Shown here: piece by piece, positions 1 to 4,966 of the stretch
How positions within the stretch are numbered: the stretch's first letter is position 1
Layout: each line of letters starts with the position of its first letter
Assembly (NCBI GenBank): GCA_033720975.1
Contig: JAWWBL010000066.1
Span: 1 to 8,887, forward strand
From: JAWWBL01 sp033720975
GTDB lineage: Bacteria; Actinomycetota; Acidimicrobiia; Spongiisociales; ZC4RG35
DNA length: 8,887 bases
Reading direction: 5' to 3'
Notes under the pieces: model-generated
Seen by the model: the letters and a program-made list of their open reading frames with translations, nothing else
Databases searched by the model: none
Told to the model about the DNA's origin: nothing
Made by a program: the position numbers and the translations under genes

Positions 1-1
1 G

Positions 2-262
2 GTTTATGTCCTGACTAAGGAGGAGGGCGGTCGGCATAACCCGTTCTTTTCTGGTTATCGCCCCCAGTTCTATTTCCGGACTACTGATGTGACCGGATCG
101 GTGATGCTTCCTGAGGGCACTCAGATGGTGATGCCGGGAGACAACACCGAAATGACCGTGGAACTGATCGCCCCGATCGCCATGGACGAAGGCTTGCGGT
201 TCGCTATCCGCGAAGGCGGACGGACCGTAGGCGCCGGACGAGTAACCAAAATCACCAAGTAG
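2..262 (+). CDS. tuf: Elongation factor Tu, C-terminal part (partial)
   Basis: The window opens inside a reading frame that encodes the last 86 residues of EF-Tu and ends at TAG 260-262. EF-Tu is the cytosolic GTPase that brings aminoacyl-tRNA to the ribosome. The visible part is beta-barrel domain 3, which contacts tRNA. It contains the family's highly conserved stretches GGRHNPFF, YRPQFYFRTTDVTG and MPGDN, and ends with the typical FAIREGGRTVGAGRVTKI. The GTPase domain and the start lie upstream of the window. Codons here use T in third position more often than the genes downstream, as expected for a very highly expressed gene. Position just before rpmG fits the translation-gene cluster of actinobacteria. 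Confidence 0.97.
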   Translation, partial: VYVLTKEEGGRHNPFFSGYRPQFYFRTTDVTGSVMLPEGTQMVMPGDNTEMTVELIAPIAMDEGLRFAIREGGRTVGAGRVTKITK

Positions 263-294
263 GTCCGACCGGGTTATCCAGAAACGAGAACGAG

Positions 295-456
295 ATGCCT
301 TCTGACAAGAGACCGCCGCTGACGCTCGCCTGCACGGTGTGCAAGAGGCGGAACTACGTCACGACAAAGAACAAGTCGAACACCCCGGACCGGATCGAGC
401 TGAAGAAGTACTGCCGGTGGTGCCAGCAGCACACCATTCATCGGGAGACGCGTTAG
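295..456 (+). CDS. rpmG: 50S ribosomal protein L33
   Basis: Encodes 53 residues, the normal length for bacterial L33, a small protein of the large ribosomal subunit near the E site. The sequence has two CxxC pairs (CTVC near residue 13 and CRWC near residue 41), so this is the zinc-ribbon C+ form rather than the zinc-free form. The TTKN and TPDRIELKKYC segments are typical of the family. The start is ATG 295, 32 nt after the tuf stop, preceded by only a weak purine-rich stretch. In mycobacteria rpmG lies directly before the hadABC dehydratase genes, and the next gene here is a MaoC-type dehydratase, so the neighbourhood supports the call. Confidence 0.95.
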   Translation: MPSDKRPPLTLACTVCKRRNYVTTKNKSNTPDRIELKKYCRWCQQHTIHRETR

Positions 457-486
457 CCGTCTGTTGACGCGTTCTTCGCGGCCAAA

Positions 487-502
487 GTCCGGAATACCGG
501 AC
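487..502. repeat. Short perfect inverted repeat between rpmG and hadAB
   Basis: GTCCGG and CCGGAC form perfect 6-bp arms around a 4-nt AATA spacer in the 91-nt gap between rpmG and the dehydratase gene. It could fold as an RNA hairpin that attenuates or partly terminates transcription, or serve as an operator. No T-run follows, so it is not a standard intrinsic terminator. The function is unknown. Confidence 0.45.
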
Positions 503-547
503 CTCGTGCATTAGGAACCGGGTTTGGACGGGAACTAGCGTGGTGGG

Positions 548-1336
548 ATGGATGTGGCCGGTCTGGTCGACCGCACCTACGGACCGCGTCCCCTGCCTGT
601 GACCGGGGAGGCGGTGTCCGCCTATGTGGCGGCGACCGGCGACGACCCCGACCGGTGGAAGACTTCGGCGCCGCCCGGCTATGCCGCGGCGGCGCTTTTC
701 GTGGTGGCGCCGGAGCTGCTCGACGAGCTGTTCGAGCACTCGGTCATCCACGGAGAGCAGACCTTCAATTGGCTTCGTCCTATAACTATTGGCGCCAAGC
801 TGGAAGTAGCCGGAACCGTCTCTAAGGCCCGTGAGCGGGGCGGCGTCCACTTCGTGACATTCGAGATCGAGGTGTCCGACTTCGAGGGGCAGCTCGGCAC
901 GGGCTCGGCGCTCTTCCTGGTCTCGGGGGAGGCGACCGCTGCCAGCTCAGAGGAAGGGCCTGAGCCGGCTCACGACGACGCCGGCGATCCCGCCGAGAAC
1001 GAGAGATCGGTCTCCAGAGCCGGGCTCCTCAGGTATGCCGCCGCCACCGGAGATTGGAACCCGGTTCACTGGGACCACCGGGCAGCAGTCGAAGCTGGCC
1101 TGCCTGGGGTGGTGGTCCATGGCCTGCTCCAGGCAGCCTGGGCGTTCCAGGCCGCTACAGAAGGAACCTCAGGCGAGAGACCGCTGGCATCGGCCCGAGT
1201 CAGATTTCGTGCTCCGCTGCTTCCGGCACACCCGGTGATGGTGGCCGCCGAGTCCAATGGATCAAGGGTGGATGTTTCTCTTGGCGACGCCACCACAGAG
1301 TTCCTCTCTGCCAGGGTGGAGCGGGCCAATGAGTAA
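548..1336 (+). CDS. Fused HadA-HadB-like MaoC dehydratase
   Basis: This 262-residue protein has two hot-dog-fold domains in tandem. Residues 1-126 resemble the N-terminal FAS1-type MaoC domain (mycobacterial HadA) and carry no hydratase motif. Residues 150-262 resemble HadB and hold the hydratase-2 signature YAAATGDWNPVHW, with the expected catalytic pair Asp169 and His174, followed by GLPGVVVHGLL. An acidic, Ala/Pro-rich linker (about 130-150) joins them. The likely reaction is reversible dehydration of (3R)-hydroxyacyl thioesters; in mycobacteria HadAB does this in FAS-II as a heterodimer. Location right after rpmG matches hadA synteny. An in-frame stop at 536-538 makes ATG 548 the first possible start; there is no good Shine-Dalgarno. 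A general (R)-enoyl-CoA hydratase role cannot be excluded. Confidence 0.85.
   Translation: MDVAGLVDRTYGPRPLPVTGEAVSAYVAATGDDPDRWKTSAPPGYAAAALFVVAPELLDELFEHSVIHGEQTFNWLRPITIGAKLEVAGTVSKARERGGVHFVTFEIEVSDFEGQLGTGSALFLVSGEATAASSEEGPEPAHDDAGDPAENERSVSRAGLLRYAAATGDWNPVHWDHRAAVEAGLPGVVVHGLLQAAWAFQAATEGTSGERPLASARVRFRAPLLPAHPVMVAAESNGSRVDVSLGDATTEFLSARVERANE
1313..1321 (+). promoter_or_regulatory. Ribosome binding site setting the sigma factor start
   Basis: A purine-rich AGGGTGGAG inside the last codons of the dehydratase gene ends 7 nt before ATG 1329. It supports that start over an in-frame ATG at 1257, which would add 24 residues unlike any sigma factor N-terminus. Confidence 0.6.
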
Positions 1337-1907
1337 CCCGAATGACAGCGCTCAGGTCGAACGGCAAAGAGAGCGCGAGCTCATCTCCAGAGCCCAGCAG
1401 GGCGACAGAGGAGCCTTCGCCGCTCTGGTCAGATCACACCAGAACGAGGTCTACACATTGGCGAGAAGATTGGTCGGCGACCCCCACCTCGCATCCGACG
1501 TGGCACAGGAGGCGTTGATCCGAGCGTGGAAGGCGTTGCCGAATTTCCGTGGTGAGGCTCGTCTCTCCACCTGGCTGCACCGGATAACAGTGAACACAGC
1601 CTGGACCCACAAGAGCCGCGCTCGTCGTCACTCCGGCGCGCCGATAGAGGAGGCTCTCGAGGTTGCGGCTCTGCCCGACGCGGATCATCCCGAACTTGCC
1701 GGGGAGATGATGGAGCTGCGGGGGCGGCTTCGTCGGGCTCTCGATCGGCTGCCAGTGGCGCTCAGGCAAGTTGTGATCCTGAAGAACGTCTACGGATGGT
1801 CTCACGCCGAGATCGCTGAGGCCATGGGGATATCGGTCACAGCGTCAAAGGTGAGGCTGCACAGGGCCCGTGCCCGTCTGTCGAAGGACCTCGAGGAGAT
1901 GAAGTGA
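1329..1907 (+). CDS. ECF-type RNA polymerase sigma factor
   Basis: Encodes a 192-residue sigma-70 family protein of extracytoplasmic-function size, having only regions sigma-2 and sigma-4. Sigma-2 (about residues 29-93) includes the DVAQEALIRAWKALPNF segment that contacts core polymerase and the -10 element, and ends with STWLHRITVN. Sigma-4 (about 136-188) contains LPVALRQVVILKNVYGWSHAEIAEAMG and a helix-turn-helix continuing into VRLHRARARL, which reads the -35 element. It resembles the RpoE/SigE-like groups that are held by zinc-binding anti-sigma factors. The ATG overlaps the end of the dehydratase gene by 8 nt and its stop overlaps the next gene by 4 nt, so translation of the three genes is probably coupled. 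The regulon cannot be told from the sequence. Confidence 0.93.
   Translation: MSNPNDSAQVERQRERELISRAQQGDRGAFAALVRSHQNEVYTLARRLVGDPHLASDVAQEALIRAWKALPNFRGEARLSTWLHRITVNTAWTHKSRARRHSGAPIEEALEVAALPDADHPELAGEMMELRGRLRRALDRLPVALRQVVILKNVYGWSHAEIAEAMGISVTASKVRLHRARARLSKDLEEMK
1893..1898 (+). promoter_or_regulatory. Ribosome binding site for the anti-sigma gene
   Basis: GAGGAG lies 5 nt before GTG 1904, within the last codons of the sigma gene. It supports the GTG start, which overlaps the sigma stop as GTGA. Confidence 0.6.
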
Positions 1908-2233
1908 GCCTGGTGTGCGAGGTGGCGGCTCCCTTCGTCGCCAACAGCGCCGTGGACGGCACCGAGATAATCAAACCCCTACGGGGCCACACGGACTCCT
2001 GTCTCCGCTGTCAGGCGCGCCTCGCTGCCATGTCGAAGACGGCGAGGGAGTTGAACGCCATGACCGACTCCCAGGCGCGGGCCCCGGCCGACCTGGAGTG
2101 GCGGGTCATGTCGGCACTCGAGGGGGACCTGGCGCTGCCACGATCGTGGAAGGCCCCGGTCGCCGTCGCCGCGGTGCTGATCTCGTTTGTCGCGGCGGTC
2201 ATCGTGTGGCGCCTCAAGCCACGCACCAACTAA
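1904..2233 (+). CDS. Zinc-type (ZAS) membrane anti-sigma factor
   Basis: This 109-residue protein most likely binds and silences the sigma factor encoded just before it. It has the ZAS signature HxxxCxxC (His29, Cys33, Cys36) within HTDSCLRC; Cys5, 24 residues ahead of His29, could be the fourth zinc ligand, in a place comparable to the first His of ChrR. A single hydrophobic segment at about residues 84-102 (APVAVAAVLISFVAAVIVW) is followed by basic residues, and the C-terminus is only about seven residues long. There is therefore essentially no extracytoplasmic sensor domain, so the input may be redox or zinc on the cytoplasmic side, or a separate membrane partner. The GTG start overlaps the sigma stop by 4 nt. 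Its TAA overlaps the stop of the convergent cyclase gene. Confidence 0.85.
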   Translation: MSLVCEVAAPFVANSAVDGTEIIKPLRGHTDSCLRCQARLAAMSKTARELNAMTDSQARAPADLEWRVMSALEGDLALPRSWKAPVAVAAVLISFVAAVIVWRLKPRTN

Positions 2234-4446
2234 GCCTCGGGCAGCCCAGCCATCACCAGACCTTCCATGATGTGGTCAGCGTACGCCGGGTTCTTGAATC
2301 GGAACGAGGCTCGGTAGTTGGCGGCCGTCGAGCCAGGTCGACCCTCGAGAAACTTGTCGATGTACTGACGCGCTTCGTCGAGCCGGCCAAGCTGGGCGAG
2401 GGTGGCCGCCATGATCACAAACACTTGAATGTATTCGGGGAGGCCGACAAGAGCCTGCTCGGCCCAGATCAACGCAGCCTCATAGTTGCCGCTCGAGTAC
2501 TGCATGAACGCAAGGCCGACCATCCACTGGTCGGCGTCGGGATCACCGGGGCTGGTCTGAATTGCCAGGGTTTGGTGCTCGATTGCCCGCTCCAGATCAC
2601 CGGCAAGCCATGAGGCGAGGCCGACCGCAACCGGGTACCAAGGCATTGCCATCTCGGCCTCGCGAAGCGCGCGATCGTGGTGGCCACTGAAGGCGTAGGC
2701 AAATGCCAGCGAGGAGCGAGCACGCCAGCTCGCAGGATCTGCTCGTACGGCTTGTTCTCCGAGTTCGGTGGCCCGTTGGAAGTCGCGGCCCGCATCCCCG
2801 CTCCAGCCACGCCAGGCACGGATATACAGAACGAATGCCAGGAACGCCATTGCCCTCACGTTCTCCGGGTCCTTGTCGATCGCTTCCTGGAGCAACGCAA
2901 GAGCATTCTCGTAGTCCTCCGGCGTGGTTCGGTAGTAGTGCCAACGACCACGCTGGAAGAGGTCCCAACTCTCGAGACTCTCGGAGCCTCGGGCGACGCT
3001 CTTGTCCAACTCGCCCCGAGCCAGCTGCGGGGCCAGCTTCAGGGTGATGGATCGGGCGATCTCGTCCTGGAGATCGAAGACATCCTCTATCTCTCGGTCG
3101 AAACGCTCCGCGGCCATGACGTGGTCGGCCTCGGCGTCGATCAGCTCGACCGATACCCTTACGCGGCTGGCCGTGGCCCGCACACTTCCCCGGATCACGT
3201 ACGTGGCGTCCAACTCTCTGGCGATCTCCCGATCAGTCTTGCGTTGGTCGCGGTATGCGAAGGCGCTACCTCTCGGCACAACTCTGAACTCCCCGTAGTT
3301 GGTAAGAGCCGTCGTCACGTCCTCGGTGATCCCATCGACGAGGTAATCCTGGTCGGGGTCATTACCGAGACGGTCGAAGGGCAAGACGACGACTGCTCCG
3401 GGTCCCGAGGGTCTGTATGGAGCCTCATCCGTGTTCGCTTTCGGATCGAGGTGCCAGAACCCTCCGACCCGATCGGGAGTGAGGTCGAGGTCGAGATCCG
3501 AAACCTGATCGTGGACGGCTTTGGAGAGACACAGGCCCCCCGGTTCGGAGAGGCGCATGAGCCGGGTTGCCCTGCGGACTGCCTCCCCCTCCAGACGGCC
3601 GTCGATCTCCGCCACGGCACCAACATCGATCCCGAGCAGAAGATCGAGTCTCCGATCCGGGGCCACCGTCACGTTTCGCTGCGCCATGAGGGCCTGGACC
3701 TCGACCGAGCACTTGACGGCCTCGACCACCGATGGAAACTCGAAGACGATTCCCTCCTTCTCGGTGCCGATTATCCGCCCGCCGTGTGAATGCACCAGTG
3801 GGTCGACCGCGGTCCGGTGGGCCTTCAACGATGAGAGCGTCCCTTCTTCATCATTCTCGATCCGCTCGGCGAAACCTTCTACCCCTGCCGAGACCACCGC
3901 TCTTTCGGTCGTCGCATGCGGACCATCCCTGTCCAAACGGAACGCCTGTATGGGCTGGTGGATGTTCTTGAAATCTTGCTCACCGAGGTCGACGAAGCTG
4001 GCCTGCACCTTCGACGCCACCTGGTCTTTTACGCTCTTGGAGACACTGATGCCGCCGACCGGTGCGATCGCCTCGAGGCGGGCGGCCACGTTGACTCCGT
4101 CCCCGTAGATACGGTCGTCCGACACCATCACCTCACCGAGGTGGATACCGATCCGAAACTCCATCCGGCTTTCGACGGGGACTTCGATGTTCCTCTTGGC
4201 GATGACATCCTGGAATTCCATCGCACTCTCAACAGCGTCAGTCGCCGATGGAAACTCGACGAGAGCGTTGTCTCCCGGTGTGTCGACAATGCGACCACGA
4301 CGGCGGTCAACGATCGTGCTGAGCTCGTCCCGGTAGTCATCGAGTCTGGCGACAGTCCCAACCTCATCCTTGGACATGAGGCGGCTGTACCCGGCGACAT
4401 CGACGGAAGCGATCGCGACCAACTTCCGCTCGACATCAGGGGCCAT
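2230..4446 (-). CDS. Class III nucleotide cyclase with a second degenerate cyclase domain, TolB-like domain and TPRs
   Basis: Encodes 738 residues with no signal peptide or membrane segment, so probably cytoplasmic. Domain order: cyclase 1 (about 8-171), cyclase-like 2 (about 180-333), TolB/FlgO-like N-terminal domain (about 350-470, with VVVLPFDRLGNDPDQDYLVDG), then several TPR-type helical repeats to the end. Cyclase 1 keeps metal ligands Asp16 and Asp59 and transition-state residues Asn119 and Arg123. The positions that usually select adenine (Lys and Asp) are Asp55 and Arg112. Cyclase 2 aligns gap-free at an offset of 172 residues and has lost both metal Asp (Gly188, Glu231) and the Asn (Arg291), so it is probably inactive. 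ATG 4446 is the first start after an in-frame stop 12 nt upstream; no clear Shine-Dalgarno is seen. It is divergent from the CNB/cyclase pair and paralogous to the 584-residue protein. The product nucleotide is uncertain. Confidence 0.9.
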   Translation of the reverse strand: MAPDVERKLVAIASVDVAGYSRLMSKDEVGTVARLDDYRDELSTIVDRRRGRIVDTPGDNALVEFPSATDAVESAMEFQDVIAKRNIEVPVESRMEFRIGIHLGEVMVSDDRIYGDGVNVAARLEAIAPVGGISVSKSVKDQVASKVQASFVDLGEQDFKNIHQPIQAFRLDRDGPHATTERAVVSAGVEGFAERIENDEEGTLSSLKAHRTAVDPLVHSHGGRIIGTEKEGIVFEFPSVVEAVKCSVEVQALMAQRNVTVAPDRRLDLLLGIDVGAVAEIDGRLEGEAVRRATRLMRLSEPGGLCLSKAVHDQVSDLDLDLTPDRVGGFWHLDPKANTDEAPYRPSGPGAVVVLPFDRLGNDPDQDYLVDGITEDVTTALTNYGEFRVVPRGSAFAYRDQRKTDREIARELDATYVIRGSVRATASRVRVSVELIDAEADHVMAAERFDREIEDVFDLQDEIARSITLKLAPQLARGELDKSVARGSESLESWDLFQRGRWHYYRTTPEDYENALALLQEAIDKDPENVRAMAFLAFVLYIRAWRGWSGDAGRDFQRATELGEQAVRADPASWRARSSLAFAYAFSGHHDRALREAEMAMPWYPVAVGLASWLAGDLERAIEHQTLAIQTSPGDPDADQWMVGLAFMQYSSGNYEAALIWAEQALVGLPEYIQVFVIMAATLAQLGRLDEARQYIDKFLEGRPGSTAANYRASFRFKNPAYADHIMEGLVMAGLPEA

Positions 4447-4513
4447 GGGTGGAAACTACCGGCCTACTGTGCGCGGTGACGAGCCCCTGGGCCTTTAGCT
4501 AGCATCGCTCGTC

Positions 4514-4518
4514 GGAGG
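4514..4518 (+). promoter_or_regulatory. Ribosome binding site with ambiguous start (GTG 4522 or TTG 4528)
   Basis: GGAGG stands 3 nt before GTG 4522 and 9 nt before the in-frame TTG 4528. The spacing favours TTG, while codon preference favours GTG. The choice changes the product by only two residues. Confidence 0.55.
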
Positions 4519-4521
4519 TAG

Positions 4522-4956
4522 GTGCCGTTGGCCCGAATCAAAGAGCCACAAAAGATCGCCGCGCTGCAGCGAATTCCTCTGTTCGAAGACCTCGACAAGA
4601 AGGAGCTCCAATTCCTCGCCAGCCTCGTCACCGAGGTTCCGGTGCGACCGGGGACCAAGTTGGTCAAGCAGGGCGAGATCGGCCTCGAAGCGATGATCGT
4701 CGAGGAGGGTACGGCCGACGTGATCCGCGATGGCAACAAGGTCGATGAGATCGGGCCCGGGGACTTCTTCGGCGAGATGAGCCTCATCCACCACCAGCCT
4801 CGCAACGCCGACGTCGTAGCGACCTCAGACATGATCGTGCTGGACATGAGCGCCAGGGAATTCGCAACGATGCTCGACGCCTATCCGGACGTGGCTATGA
4901 AGATCCTTCGCACCGTGGTCGCCCGGCTCGCCGCCTCTCAGGAGGCTTCGGTCTAG
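4522..4956 (+). CDS. Stand-alone cyclic-nucleotide-binding domain protein
   Basis: Encodes 144 residues consisting almost entirely of one CNB (Crp/PKA-regulatory type) beta-barrel with flanking helices. It starts with the helix IAALQRIPLFEDLDKKELQFLA, followed by the glycine-marked strands (PGTKLVKQGE, VEEGTADVI). The phosphate-binding cassette, at about 80-98, reads GDFFGEMSLIHHQPRNADVV. Glu85 (ribose 2'-OH contact) and Arg94 (cyclic phosphate contact) are present, so cAMP or cGMP binding is plausible; Asn95 replaces the usual Ser/Thr. There is no helix-turn-helix, kinase, channel or other output domain. It ends 10 nt before the cyclase gene at 4967 and is divergent from the other cyclase gene. 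A role as a regulatory or sensing partner of these cyclases is inference. Confidence 0.88.
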   Translation: MPLARIKEPQKIAALQRIPLFEDLDKKELQFLASLVTEVPVRPGTKLVKQGEIGLEAMIVEEGTADVIRDGNKVDEIGPGDFFGEMSLIHHQPRNADVVATSDMIVLDMSAREFATMLDAYPDVAMKILRTVVARLAASQEASV

Positions 4957-4959
4957 GGA
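4955..4959 (+). promoter_or_regulatory. Ribosome binding site for the second cyclase
   Basis: AGGGA overlaps the stop codon of the CNB gene and lies 7 nt before ATG 4967. The out-of-frame ATG at 4963 leads only to a three-codon peptide and is not a competing gene start. Confidence 0.45.
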
Positions 4960-4966
4960 CCAATGG

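Noticed and set aside
464..492. TTGACG as a housekeeping -35 box upstream of hadAB
   Set aside because: No acceptable -10 hexamer occurs at 16-18 bp spacing (the positions read GTCCGG-like sequence).
457..547. tRNA-Trp or another RNA gene between rpmG and hadAB
   Set aside because: tRNA-Trp is often near rpmG, but this gap has no acceptor stem pairing, no T-loop GTTCGA-type sequence and only one 6-bp hairpin.
1257..1328. N-terminal extension of the sigma factor from ATG 1257
   Set aside because: The extra 24 residues overlap the dehydratase gene in another frame and resemble nothing in sigma factors; ATG 1329 has a good ribosome binding site.
2677..3789. Long open frame (370 codons) on the plus strand opposite the 738-residue cyclase gene
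   Set aside because: It is antisense to a clear cyclase/TolB/TPR coding region. It has no recognisable domain, no credible start signal and a composition typical of high-GC shadow frames.
4468..4483. Crp/FNR-type operator (TGTG...GTGAC) in the divergent gap beside the CNB gene
   Set aside because: The two halves are direct rather than inverted and do not match TGTGA-N6-TCACA; a chance resemblance is more likely.
4522..4956. CNB protein as a Crp-family transcription factor
   Set aside because: The protein ends about 45 residues after the phosphate-binding cassette, with no room for a helix-turn-helix domain and no frameshifted continuation downstream.
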